Assembly: GCA_037134895.1 (NCBI GenBank) | Contig: JBAXLI010000005.1 | Location: 47,486 to 111,485 of the forward strand | Direction of reading: 5' to 3' | Length of the DNA stretch: 64,000 nt | DNA from: CAIRDP01 sp037134895 | GTDB lineage: Bacteria; Bacteroidota; Bacteroidia; Bacteroidales; FEN-979 | The notes under the pieces: generated by a model | What the model saw: the letters and a program-made list of their open reading frames with translations, nothing else | Told to the model about the DNA's origin: nothing | Databases searched by the model: none | In this document: piece after piece, positions 41,056 to 50,137 of the stretch | Layout: every line of letters starts with the position of its first letter | Position numbering within the stretch: position 1 is the stretch's first letter | Program-made: the position numbers and the translations under genes

Positions 41056-43314
41056 ATGAAGAGATTAGTTGCTTTTATTGTATTGATCATATTGCTCCCT
41101 ATAGTTCTTAACGCACAGCCCGGCGGAGGAGGAGGCCCGAACAGCACCTGTGAAATGGCTGCTCCCTTCTGCACAGGTACTCTTTATTCTTTCCCGGCAG
41201 GGGTCAATGCCGGGACCGGGCAAACCGGCCCCTGTTACAGCTGCCTTTCAACCAAGCCCAATCCGGCCTGGTATTATATGAAAGTCGCCACATCAGGCAA
41301 CATAATCATACAGATGCATAGTGAGCCAGCCAAGGACATCGATTTCTGCTGCTGGGGACCATTTCCAACACAGAATTCATGCTCGCTCCTGGCGTGTAAC
41401 AAAGTCGTCTCCTGCAGTTACTCGCCAAGCGCATACGAAACCTGCAATATTCCCAACGGGCAAACAGGGGAGTATTACATTCTTGTGATAACCAACTACT
41501 CCAACCAGCCCTGCAATATTATTTTCCAGCAAACCGGAGGCACAGGTACAACTGACTGTACAATTCTTCCTCCTGCCTGTTCCAATAACAGTCCGATCTG
41601 TATAGGCCAGACACTCCAGCTGACAGCCATGTCAGTTAACAGCGCAATCTATCATTGGTGGGGCCCCGATAATTTCTCATCGACCCTGCAGAATCCAACG
41701 ATTTCCAATGCCACTACCTTGAATGAGGGTGATTATTTTCTGCGGATTACTGTGAACGGACAGCCCAGCGCGGATACTTCTGTGACGCATGCTTATATCT
41801 ACAATCCAAAGGCCAATGCCGGGAATGATACAACCATCAACAACGGATTGTTCACTACCCTGCACGGCAGCGGTTCAGGAGGATGCGGTTCATACCGATA
41901 CCATTGGGAACCCGCTGCAAAGCTTGTTGATCCCAATGTACGGGTGCCTCAAACCGTCAATCTTTTTACAACGACAATGTTTACACTCAATATCACTGAT
42001 GACTCAGCCAATTGCACTGCCTCTGATATGGTTACAGTGAATATCGCAGGAGGCGCACTGGCTGTTAATGCCATCGCGACACCGGGCTCATTGTGTGCAG
42101 GAGCTTCCACCCAGCTTCAGGCCTTCGGTTCAGGAGGGTCGGGAACCTATACCTACCAATGGACTGGTCCCGGCGGATTCAGCTCCACGCTTCCGAATCC
42201 CACCGTTGTGCCTGTAACTACATCCACATATGAAGTCTCCGTCTCCGATGGATACAATACTTCTCTGAATACAGTGACTGTAACTGTTATTCCTCTGCCT
42301 GTTGCCAATCCTGGTGCGAATAAATCGATTCCGAACGGGACCTACACATTCCTTGATGGCTCGGGAGTCGGTGGAAGCGGAAATTATTTTTATTCATGGA
42401 CCCCGGCAAACATGCTGGTCAATGCCAGCATTAAAACTCCTCAGACGGTCAACCTGACAACCACCACGGTGTATTCTCTCGTTGTCACGGACCTTTCAAC
42501 AAATTGCATTAGCACCAATGCCGGAAATGTCTCAGTCGAAGTAACCGGGGTACCTTTGAATGTCAACCCTGTGGCAATTCCGCCTATGGTATGCCGTACC
42601 GATACATCCGAGCTTCATGCTTCTGCAGGAGGAGGGAATATAGGATTTTATACTTATGCCTGGACTTCCGATCCACCGGGCTTTATATCAACAGAACCAA
42701 ACCCTAAGGTCGCACCCTCGGCTGCAACAACCTACAATGTATCGGTAAATGATGGTTTCAATACTACGACGGGCTTTACCTCAGTGCAGATTTACCCTGA
42801 GCCTCAGATCAACCTGGGCCCTCCCGATACAACAGTATGCGTTTTTGATACCTTCACGATCGATGCCGGAAACCCGGGCTCGACCTATCTATGGTCAAAC
42901 GGAGCAGCTACCAGGGACATCATAGTTAGTACGACAGGCATAGGCTATGATTCTCAAACTTATACGGTGGAGGTGACCAATGAACATGGCTGCAAATCCC
43001 AGTCTTCAATAACGGTCATCTTTGACTTTAAAGCCTGTACAGGGATTGGCGATAACAATTACCCGGGAAAACTTTCAGTATTCCCAAACCCCGCCTCAGG
43101 CAGTGTTACTGTTGAAAGTGAAGGTGTAAAAGACGAAACCCGGGCCGAAATTCTTTCTGTTTTCGGTACCAAAGTGAAAGAATTTTCATTACCCGAAAGC
43201 ATTTCTTCAAAATATTCAACCACTATTGACCTTGTAAACATCTTGCCAGGCATTTACCTTGTGAGGTTTTTCAACGCGAACTTTAATCATTCAGAAAAAC
43301 TTATCGTCAGATAG
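41056..43314 (+). CDS. T9SS type A cargo protein with PKD/Ig-like domains
   Basis: This 752-aa protein has a signal peptide (MKRLVAFIVLIILLPIVLN, cleaved after AQ). A Cys-rich N-terminal module (about 25-165) is followed by four or five Ig/PKD-like modules with repeated YxWxxPxxFSSTxxNPxxxxxxT patterns. The C-terminus (from FPNPASGSVTVESEG, about 680-752) is a type A sorting domain, which directs export through the type IX system and usually attachment to the cell surface. Probably a surface adhesin or structural protein. Its stop overlaps the GTG of the next gene. Confidence 0.88.
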   Translation: MKRLVAFIVLIILLPIVLNAQPGGGGGPNSTCEMAAPFCTGTLYSFPAGVNAGTGQTGPCYSCLSTKPNPAWYYMKVATSGNIIIQMHSEPAKDIDFCCWGPFPTQNSCSLLACNKVVSCSYSPSAYETCNIPNGQTGEYYILVITNYSNQPCNIIFQQTGGTGTTDCTILPPACSNNSPICIGQTLQLTAMSVNSAIYHWWGPDNFSSTLQNPTISNATTLNEGDYFLRITVNGQPSADTSVTHAYIYNPKANAGNDTTINNGLFTTLHGSGSGGCGSYRYHWEPAAKLVDPNVRVPQTVNLFTTTMFTLNITDDSANCTASDMVTVNIAGGALAVNAIATPGSLCAGASTQLQAFGSGGSGTYTYQWTGPGGFSSTLPNPTVVPVTTSTYEVSVSDGYNTSLNTVTVTVIPLPVANPGANKSIPNGTYTFLDGSGVGGSGNYFYSWTPANMLVNASIKTPQTVNLTTTTVYSLVVTDLSTNCISTNAGNVSVEVTGVPLNVNPVAIPPMVCRTDTSELHASAGGGNIGFYTYAWTSDPPGFISTEPNPKVAPSAATTYNVSVNDGFNTTTGFTSVQIYPEPQINLGPPDTTVCVFDTFTIDAGNPGSTYLWSNGAATRDIIVSTTGIGYDSQTYTVEVTNEHGCKSQSSITVIFDFKACTGIGDNNYPGKLSVFPNPASGSVTVESEGVKDETRAEILSVFGTKVKEFSLPESISSKYSTTIDLVNILPGIYLVRFFNANFNHSEKLIVR

Positions 43315-45290
43315 TGAAGAAACGAACTTTCTATAAGCCCTCGATGGCAAGAATGCAAAGAATCTTCATGATAGTGTTTTTCTGCCTTGGCCTGAACGCC
43401 GTATTTTCTCAAAGCCCTGTAACACGGACAAATTGTCCGAGATCTCAGAAACAAGCCGATCTTTGGTATTTTGGAGATAAAGCGGGGATCGACTTCCGCA
43501 CGGGAACGGCAATTCCTGACTTGTCCGATAATGTTATGAAAGCGTACAATGCGACCGCGGTGATCTGTGACAGCTCTGGCAATCTGCTGTTCTTTACGAA
43601 CGGGAACAAGGTTTGGGACCGAAATTTCACTTTAATGGGAAATGCCAATGGACTAGATGGAGACCTCGGTGCCACACAACCCTGCATCATCATTCCTAAT
43701 CCTGCCAAATCTGACATTTTCTATATTTTTACAATAGATGTGTTATTGTTCAAAGACAGTATTTATACTACGCTGGGATTGAGATATTCAACAATTGACA
43801 TGACCTTACGAAATGGCATGGGGGATGCCAGCAGTAAAAATACTCCCCTGCTGAAATCTGCATGCCAGAAGCTTACAGCCGTGATGAGCCATGATAAAAA
43901 ATCAGTCTGGGTCATTGCCCATGCCTGGAACTCCAGGGATTTTTATGCATATCGGGTAAGCGAAGAGGGAGTGGCTGATTCTGTAACAAGTTCCGCAGGT
44001 AGTTTTCATGGAGGGGGATCGTTGGATCAGCCCAATGCAGAAGGCTCAATGAAAGTCTCCCCCGATGGGAAGTATCTTGCTCTTGCCATCACTGGAAAGA
44101 ACATGGTAGAACTCTTCGGGTTCAATAATCAGACAGGTGTTATTTCCGATATAGGTTCCATGGTCATGCCAAATCAGGGAGTGAATACTTTTGGCATAGA
44201 ATTTTCTCCCGACAGCCGAAAATTATACACAACTCAGCTGCAGCGTTTCGGTTCTCCTCCAACAAGGCCTTCATATGTTTACCAGTTTGATCTCGCCGGC
44301 GGTTTGATGAATCCGGTTTTACTTGATAGCGTTGCAGGAAACCTGCTTTGTTTCATGCAACTCGCCACCGATGGAAGGATATATATATCACGTACAATCA
44401 CCGCCCTTCTTACAAAGGATTCTATCGATGTCATTTACAACCCAAACAGGCCCGGAAAAGCATGCAATTTCAACCGGATGAACAATTCCAGGAATCAGCT
44501 ATTTTCATTGGATGGTCGGAAGAGTGTTTATGGTCTGCCCAACTTCATTCAAACTTACTTCGACCTGCCTGCATTCCGATGGGACAGTGTATGTAACGGG
44601 GACATTACGAAATTTACCATTCCCAACAAAGCCAACATCGATTCTGTTCTCTGGGACTTCGGCGACGGCGGTTTCTCTCGCAATCCCGAACCCATTCATC
44701 TTTATACAAAGCCAGGCAAATACATGGTAAAGCTGACCGAGAAATTCAACGGACAAAGTTTTACCGATTCAGCCCTGGTTACCAGCTATGCCCTGCCCAC
44801 TGTCAAACTCGGAGGAGATACCATTCTGATGTATTCAGGGTCTTCAATAATCCTCCATGCCGGGGGAGGATACATGGAATATTTTTGGTCGAACGGTTCA
44901 GGGGATTCAATAATTTCGGTTGCATCCCAGGGAAATTATTCAGTCAGAGTGAAAGATTTCAACTGCTGCATGAACAGCGACAGTGTATATGTAAAAGTGT
45001 TCGAGTATTCAGCTCCTACAGCCTTCACTCCGAACAACGACGGGCTTAACGACGTATTCAGGGTTATCGGGCTTTACAGGAACATCAGCTTTACCATGAA
45101 CGTATTTGACCGCTGGGGACAACAAGTATTTACATCTGATAATATCGATAAAGGTTGGGATGGCACAATTAAAGGTAAACCCTGCGAAGCAGGCTCCTAT
45201 GTTTGGATGGTGAAAATCGGCTTCCTGAGTGAAGATATTATCGCCCAGGGTGATATTGTTATGAAAGGTAACGTAATGCTGATACGTTAA
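43314..45290 (+). CDS. T9SS type B cargo protein (gliding motility-associated C-terminal domain)
   Basis: This 658-aa protein is taken from GTG 43314, which overlaps the preceding TAG; ATG at 43344 or 43353 also gives a good signal peptide (MQRIFMIVFFCLGLNAVFSQ). The N-terminal two thirds resemble a seven-blade propeller (LWYFGDKAGIDF start, SPDGKYLALAI, FSPDSRKLYTTQ). A PKD domain (VLWDFGDGGFSRNPEPIHLY) and the type B domain (TAFTPNNDGLNDVFRV, then DRWGQQVF) follow. Type B proteins are exported by T9SS and may stay soluble or bind via SprF-like partners. Confidence 0.88.
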   Translation: MKKRTFYKPSMARMQRIFMIVFFCLGLNAVFSQSPVTRTNCPRSQKQADLWYFGDKAGIDFRTGTAIPDLSDNVMKAYNATAVICDSSGNLLFFTNGNKVWDRNFTLMGNANGLDGDLGATQPCIIIPNPAKSDIFYIFTIDVLLFKDSIYTTLGLRYSTIDMTLRNGMGDASSKNTPLLKSACQKLTAVMSHDKKSVWVIAHAWNSRDFYAYRVSEEGVADSVTSSAGSFHGGGSLDQPNAEGSMKVSPDGKYLALAITGKNMVELFGFNNQTGVISDIGSMVMPNQGVNTFGIEFSPDSRKLYTTQLQRFGSPPTRPSYVYQFDLAGGLMNPVLLDSVAGNLLCFMQLATDGRIYISRTITALLTKDSIDVIYNPNRPGKACNFNRMNNSRNQLFSLDGRKSVYGLPNFIQTYFDLPAFRWDSVCNGDITKFTIPNKANIDSVLWDFGDGGFSRNPEPIHLYTKPGKYMVKLTEKFNGQSFTDSALVTSYALPTVKLGGDTILMYSGSSIILHAGGGYMEYFWSNGSGDSIISVASQGNYSVRVKDFNCCMNSDSVYVKVFEYSAPTAFTPNNDGLNDVFRVIGLYRNISFTMNVFDRWGQQVFTSDNIDKGWDGTIKGKPCEAGSYVWMVKIGFLSEDIIAQGDIVMKGNVMLIR

Positions 45291-45343
45291 GAGGCAGGGA
45301 ATTAATTTTATCCTGCCCTGTATTGATTAAACTTTTGACCCTG

Positions 45344-45454
45344 TTAAAATTTACCTCTTTTCTCTTTCTTTTCCTTTTTCTCCGCCCTTTTTTCCTTCAG
45401 GGTCTTGGTAGGCTCTTTCTTAACGGCTTTCTTAACATCTTGTCCTTTTGCCAT
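45344..45454 (-). CDS. 36-aa lysine-rich protein
   Basis: A short minus-strand gene starts at ATG 45454 and ends with TAA at 45344. It encodes MAKGQDVKKAVKKEPTKTLK followed by EKRAEKKEKKEKRGKF: 14 Lys and 3 Arg of 36 residues. Short proteins of this kind (MAKGQ start, TLKEKR core) occur in other Bacteroidota; function unknown, possibly a nucleic-acid or ribosome binding protein. It stands alone with its own -7 box and is 112 bp downstream of the large BNR protein gene's end. Confidence 0.7.
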   Translation of the reverse strand: MAKGQDVKKAVKKEPTKTLKEKRAEKKEKKEKRGKF

Positions 45455-45501
45455 GGCTGTATGTTTTATAAGTTACTTTTGACTGCGGATGAATAGTTCT
45501 G

Positions 45502-45509
45502 CAAATATA
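45502..45509 (-). promoter_or_regulatory. -7 box of the lysine-rich protein gene
   Basis: On the minus strand TATATTTG fits TAnnTTTG exactly, 48 bp before the ATG. Confidence 0.55.
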
Positions 45510-45566
45510 CTGCAAAAGACAAATCTGCGTATAAATTTCCGGTGAGCTGAAACAAGTATAAATGTT

Positions 45567-48500
45567 TCAGGGCTCCTTGCTGAAATCTTCCTGTGAAGTC
45601 AGTTTTATCTCAGTTAATTTATCCTTCAGCAGTTCCTGGTTAAGCTTTGGAAGTTCAACAGAAACATAGTTGGTTACCTCATCCTGCACCTTTTTGGCAT
45701 CAGCAGCAAGAACATCCAGGCCCTGGACTTGTGAATCGGTAGGGCGTCCCGGATAAGAAAGAATGGAGCCATAAATAAAACCTATCTTTTCACTTAATCT
45801 TTCCTCACCCGTGATCTTGCCTTCGGCGGTTGAAACGATGCGGCAGTGCAGGGTGTCCATATTCACAGCTACTGCAAGCAGTTTCTTCGAAAGGGATTTT
45901 GGAGCTGTTTTTGCCAGTTTTTTAGCCTGTTCGCGGATCTCCCTTACCTGCCTGTCGGTATAGGCCAGGGATTCGAGCAGGGTATATCCTTTAGTCACAG
46001 CCTTCTGCCGGATTTCCCTGTCCTGGAGGGTGTACATGGATTTCGGATCGGGGAGAAGCCTGATCTTTGTTTCATATACCTTGTCATTCCTGAAGAGTTT
46101 CACAGTATACTCGCCGATTGCGTATTCCGGACGGGCAAATGCCGAGCCCTGGATTTGAGGGGATACAGGCACTTTGGGCGGTTTCATATGGATGTTCCAC
46201 TGTATGATATTGATCCCTTTACGTGTGCCTGCAGGGAGTTTCTGAATGAATTTCCCGCTGGCATCGTACACCTCGAGATGGATCTCGCCCATGATGTGGC
46301 GTTTCTTCATGTAATAGGCTATTGGCGCCGATTCCTCTGGCACCTGGCCCAGGTATTCGTCGTCCCCGTTAAAGCTCTGGCTGGTCGAGGTTTCCTTGAT
46401 GACATAATCCTTAGGCTTCAGCCATTGCACATCAGAAGCCAGCACATCAGCTGTGATCTGCCTGAAAGGGGAGAGGTCGTCGATGATCATGATCCCCCTG
46501 CCGTGTGTTGCCATCACAAGCGACTGCTCCCTGGGATGAATGAGCATATCCATCACAGGCACCTTCGGCATATTCCCTTTGAACAGAGCCCAGCTTCCGC
46601 CCCGGTCAACCGAAATATATAATCCGCCCTCAGTTCCAAGAAAAAGAAGGTCGGGTCTTACAAGGTCTTCTTTGATCACATGGCAATAGGTTCCGATTGT
46701 TGAATCGGCCAGTGCTTTCCAGGTCTTTCCGAGGTCTTCGGTCATGAACACATAAGGGGTTTTATCACCCAGCCTGTGCCCGTCGAAGGTCACATAGGCG
46801 GTATTCTTATTATAATGCCCGGGTTCGACATAGGAACACCAGGTATTGGCTGGCAATGAGGGAATGTTCTTCACCACATTCGTCCATGTTTTCCCGCCAT
46901 CAGACGTCACCTGCAGGTTCCCGTCATCGGTTCCCGCCCAGATGGTCAGGCTGTCGAGGGGAGATTCATTGATGGTATAAATCGTACAATGATTTTCGGC
47001 GGATGAGTTATCGACGGTGAGCCCGCCCGATTTTTCCTGTTTCTGCTTTTTCGGGTCGTCGGTCGTGAGGTCGGGTGAAATGCGGGTCCATGAATCGCCG
47101 CGATTGTTGGTTTTATACAGGTACTGGGCGCCAGTATAAAAACGGTTTGAAACCGGACTGAATACAAGGGGCGTATTCCAGTTGAAGCGGAGTTCTTTGG
47201 TGTCCTTATCCCTGAACGGGATCAACGATTTATATTCTCCGGTTTTCAGATAATACCTTGCGATTTTACCGCCCTGGTACTGCCAGTAAACAATGTTTGA
47301 ATCCAGTTTGTCGGGGTACACATAAAATCCATCACCATAACCCACGCTTTTCCAGCTGGAGTTGGTAATGCCGTAACCACCCTGGGAAGGTCCGTACCAT
47401 GAGCCGTTATCCTGCAATCCGCCGTAAACATTGTACGGATCAGCCATATCGACGCTTACATGGTAAAACTGGGACACCGGCAGGTTGCGCATATGACGCC
47501 AGGTATTTCCCTTGTCCATGGAGTAATACACCCCGCCATCCGTGCCCATATAAATAAAGTTGTTGTCCTTTTTGCTGATATAGACCGGGTGGCAGTCGCT
47601 ATGGTAGTTCCCGCCTTCAACAGCGGCGCCGCTGAAGGTCTTGCCCCCGTCGGTGCTCTTGTTCAGAGTAAACCCCGGTTTATAAATGATGTTGGTGTCG
47701 AGCGGGTCGGGGGCCAGGTATGAGAAATAGAACGGACGGTCGTTCACCGACTCGGAATTGGTGACCAGCTTCCAGCTGAGGCCTTTGTCGGATGAAGAAT
47801 ACAGGCCGGTCTTTTTGGCTTCGATGAGGGCAAATACCAGTCCGGGTTTGGCATTGGAAACAGCCAGGGACACTCTTCCGAGCATGCCTTCGGGCATTCC
47901 GTTACTGACCTTTGACCAGGTTTTCCCGCCATCCGCAGAACGGTATAATCCGCTGCCATTGCCTCCCGAGCTGAACGACCATGGAGTGCGGCGGAATTCC
48001 CACATCCCGGCATACATGACCGATGGGTCTGTCTTATCGATGGCCACATCGCTGCAGCCTGTGTTTTCGTCGATATACAGAATTTTCGCCCAGGTTTTTC
48101 CACCGTCGCTGGTTTTATACAATCCCCTGTCGGCGGATGAGTTCCAGAGGTTACCCACGACTGCCACGAAGACCACATCGGGGTTAGCCGGATGGATCAG
48201 GATCTTCGCTATCCTTTCTGACTTTTCAAGCCCCAGTTTTTTCCAGGTTTCCCCTCCGTTGGTGGTTTTATAAATACCGTCTCCCACCGAAACCGAGTTC
48301 CTCACCCAGACCTCGCCTGTTCCGACCCATACGGTATCGGGATGCTGCTGGTCGATCGTGATGGCGCCTATCACCTGGTTGTACTTATCGAACACAGGTT
48401 TGAAGGTTGTCCCGTAGTTTTTCGATTTCCACAATCCGCCGCTGGCTGCGCCAACATACAGAATGGCCGGGTTCCGGTCCACCGCGTCGAGCGAGGCAAT

Positions 48501-48647
48501 TCTTCCGCTCATAGTAGCCGGACCGATTTGCCGGGCACGAACATCGCCGAATGTGTTCTCATCGACTTTAACACGATCCTGGGCCCCGGCCATCAATGCA
48601 CAAATGCATAAGAGGGAGGCAAGGCAAGCTTTTACCACCGGTTTCAT
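45567..48647 (-). CDS. exported BNR/sortilin-like beta-propeller protein
   Basis: This 1026-aa protein has a signal peptide (MKPVVKACLASLLCICALMA, cleaved near GAQ). About ten Asp-box motifs of the SxDxGxTW type (TTNGGETWKK, TSDGGKTWAK, SADGGKTWSK, SEDLGKTW-like) show two consecutive propellers covering residues 30-740, as in the VPS10/sortilin and 'WD40/YVTN/BNR-like glycosyl hydrolase' families. The C-terminal 280 residues hold an Ig-like strand region and a helical end. No catalytic residues for glycoside hydrolysis can be assigned, and no T9SS domain is seen. It is followed upstream by a LolA-fold-like gene 18 bp away. Confidence 0.87.
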   Translation of the reverse strand: MKPVVKACLASLLCICALMAGAQDRVKVDENTFGDVRARQIGPATMSGRIASLDAVDRNPAILYVGAASGGLWKSKNYGTTFKPVFDKYNQVIGAITIDQQHPDTVWVGTGEVWVRNSVSVGDGIYKTTNGGETWKKLGLEKSERIAKILIHPANPDVVFVAVVGNLWNSSADRGLYKTSDGGKTWAKILYIDENTGCSDVAIDKTDPSVMYAGMWEFRRTPWSFSSGGNGSGLYRSADGGKTWSKVSNGMPEGMLGRVSLAVSNAKPGLVFALIEAKKTGLYSSSDKGLSWKLVTNSESVNDRPFYFSYLAPDPLDTNIIYKPGFTLNKSTDGGKTFSGAAVEGGNYHSDCHPVYISKKDNNFIYMGTDGGVYYSMDKGNTWRHMRNLPVSQFYHVSVDMADPYNVYGGLQDNGSWYGPSQGGYGITNSSWKSVGYGDGFYVYPDKLDSNIVYWQYQGGKIARYYLKTGEYKSLIPFRDKDTKELRFNWNTPLVFSPVSNRFYTGAQYLYKTNNRGDSWTRISPDLTTDDPKKQKQEKSGGLTVDNSSAENHCTIYTINESPLDSLTIWAGTDDGNLQVTSDGGKTWTNVVKNIPSLPANTWCSYVEPGHYNKNTAYVTFDGHRLGDKTPYVFMTEDLGKTWKALADSTIGTYCHVIKEDLVRPDLLFLGTEGGLYISVDRGGSWALFKGNMPKVPVMDMLIHPREQSLVMATHGRGIMIIDDLSPFRQITADVLASDVQWLKPKDYVIKETSTSQSFNGDDEYLGQVPEESAPIAYYMKKRHIMGEIHLEVYDASGKFIQKLPAGTRKGINIIQWNIHMKPPKVPVSPQIQGSAFARPEYAIGEYTVKLFRNDKVYETKIRLLPDPKSMYTLQDREIRQKAVTKGYTLLESLAYTDRQVREIREQAKKLAKTAPKSLSKKLLAVAVNMDTLHCRIVSTAEGKITGEERLSEKIGFIYGSILSYPGRPTDSQVQGLDVLAADAKKVQDEVTNYVSVELPKLNQELLKDKLTEIKLTSQEDFSKEP

Positions 48648-48665
48648 AGTTGGGGAATTAAGAAA

Positions 48666-49397
48666 TTACTTTTTTACAACGGGCTTGATGAACAGGCTGT
48701 CGCTGACAGGTACGTTCACTTCGGATTTGTCAATAACCAGCTGGGAAACAGTTTGATCTTTGATCTTGTTGGTGATCGTCCCGGCCATTAAAACACCATT
48801 GACATCCTTGTAATTGCTGAGCAGTGTTTCACTTTCGGTTTCATTTCCCTGGATTTTCATCTTTGAGGTGGTTTTCAGGAGGATGAAGCTCTCTGCATCA
48901 AAGAAGTAGATGTCGACATCTCCTGTGGATTTGGTCAGCTTCACTTTATAAATCGAAGAACCTTCAAGGTCTTCCTTGCCCAGAAGTTCAGCCTGGTGGC
49001 CTTTTTCTTTCCAGTTGTAAAGTGAACCTTCCATATCGGATTGTTCTTTCATAGCCTTAACCTGGTCGGCGGTCATATCCTGGGGGGCTGATGAACCGCT
49101 CCAGGGAATTACACTCCATCCGCTTGTTCCGTCAAAGGCCTGTATCATTTTGTTTCCCTGCACCTCGGCTTCAATCCTGAGTTTAAGAGGTCTTTTCTGG
49201 ATCATTTTGAACGGAAATTCCATCCCCTGTGCTATTGATTTGCCACTTGCCTGGTAAGTAGTCCAGTCTTTCATTTTTTCAATGCCAGAGGCCTTGTAAT
49301 AGGCATTAAGCACGTCGTCGAGTTTCATATCCTGGGCGGTCCCTGCAAGAATTGCAAGAAAGAATGCCATTACTGATAAAGCAATTGTTTTTTTCAT
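48666..49397 (-). CDS. exported outer-membrane lipoprotein-sorting-like protein (LolA fold, tentative)
   Basis: This 243-aa protein starts at ATG 49397 (MKKTIALSVMAFFLAILAG, cleaved near TAQ). The remaining sequence (MKLDDVLNAYYKASGIEKMK, KSIAQGMEFPFKMIQKRPLK, FDGTSGWSVIP) follows the half-barrel pattern of LolA/LolB-like proteins of Bacteroidota. Such proteins bind lipids or lipoproteins in the periplasm, but this one is not clearly LolA. It is 18 bp upstream of the BNR protein gene and probably in the same transcript, driven by a TATATTTG box. Confidence 0.72.
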   Translation of the reverse strand: MKKTIALSVMAFFLAILAGTAQDMKLDDVLNAYYKASGIEKMKDWTTYQASGKSIAQGMEFPFKMIQKRPLKLRIEAEVQGNKMIQAFDGTSGWSVIPWSGSSAPQDMTADQVKAMKEQSDMEGSLYNWKEKGHQAELLGKEDLEGSSIYKVKLTKSTGDVDIYFFDAESFILLKTTSKMKIQGNETESETLLSNYKDVNGVLMAGTITNKIKDQTVSQLVIDKSEVNVPVSDSLFIKPVVKK

Positions 49398-49417
49398 GGT
49401 CAGAGCTTTGATTAATA

Positions 49418-49425
49418 CAAATATA
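49418..49425 (-). promoter_or_regulatory. -7 box of the LolA-like/BNR operon
   Basis: On the minus strand TATATTTG fits the consensus exactly and lies 20 bp before the ATG at 49397. Confidence 0.55.
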
Positions 49426-49544
49426 TTAGCATTAGAAGACAGAACTGCAAAATAGTTACAGCAAGGTACAAATTTAAAGGTATTATCTGGATTCATTTGA
49501 AGGGATTATTATATTGGTTTTCATGAATCAACTGCTTTGTAACG

Positions 49545-49552
49545 TAAATTTG
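49545..49552 (+). promoter_or_regulatory. -7 box of the DUF421 gene
   Basis: TAAATTTG fits TAnnTTTG and lies 41 bp before the ATG at 49594. Confidence 0.5.
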
Positions 49553-49593
49553 GACCTTTAAATTGCAAATAAAAGAACCTCATCTGCAAACAT

Positions 49594-50115
49594 ATGAACA
49601 TATTAGGGAATCATTATCTTCAGATCATTGTCAGCGCGATAATCGTATATCTTTTTCTTGTCCTTGCTGTCCGTCTTTTTGGCAAAAAAGAACTGGCTCA
49701 GCTTTCGGTCTTCGACCTCGTATTTATCCTGCTGATCAGCAATGCAGTGCAGAACGCAATGGTTCTCGGTGACAACAGTCTTGCGGGCGGTTTGCTTGCT
49801 GCCCTTGCCTTGTTTTGTGTCAATTATGCCATGAAATACTTTATGTTCAGGTTTCCTGGTTTCAGCAGGGCATTGCAGGGGGATCCCATCATGCTTGTAT
49901 ACCAGGGGGAAATGTTAGATTCCCATCTCAAACTAGCCAAGATCAGCAGGGATGAGGTACTCCAGGCGATCCGCGAGCACGGGGTCCCCTCTGAGAAGGA
50001 TGTTGACCTGGCAGTTCTTGAAGTAGACGGAAATATCAGCGTCCTGTCAAAGGAATTCTCAAGTAAAACCAGCCACAGGCGGAAGGTTCATAAGGTGGTA
50101 AGAAAGGAAAGTTAG
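49594..50115 (+). CDS. DUF421 (YetF-type) membrane protein
   Basis: This 173-aa protein has three transmembrane helices in the first 90 residues and the family signature RLFGKKELAQLSVFDLVFIL followed by LISNAVQNAM. The C-terminal soluble domain ends the typical form (SRDEVLQAIREHGVPSEKDV). DUF421 proteins are widespread; some take part in spore germination or stress in Bacillus, but their role in Bacteroidota is unknown. Confidence 0.9.
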   Translation: MNILGNHYLQIIVSAIIVYLFLVLAVRLFGKKELAQLSVFDLVFILLISNAVQNAMVLGDNSLAGGLLAALALFCVNYAMKYFMFRFPGFSRALQGDPIMLVYQGEMLDSHLKLAKISRDEVLQAIREHGVPSEKDVDLAVLEVDGNISVLSKEFSSKTSHRRKVHKVVRKES

Positions 50116-50137
50116 CAAAGGTGTAAAATCCCGCTAC

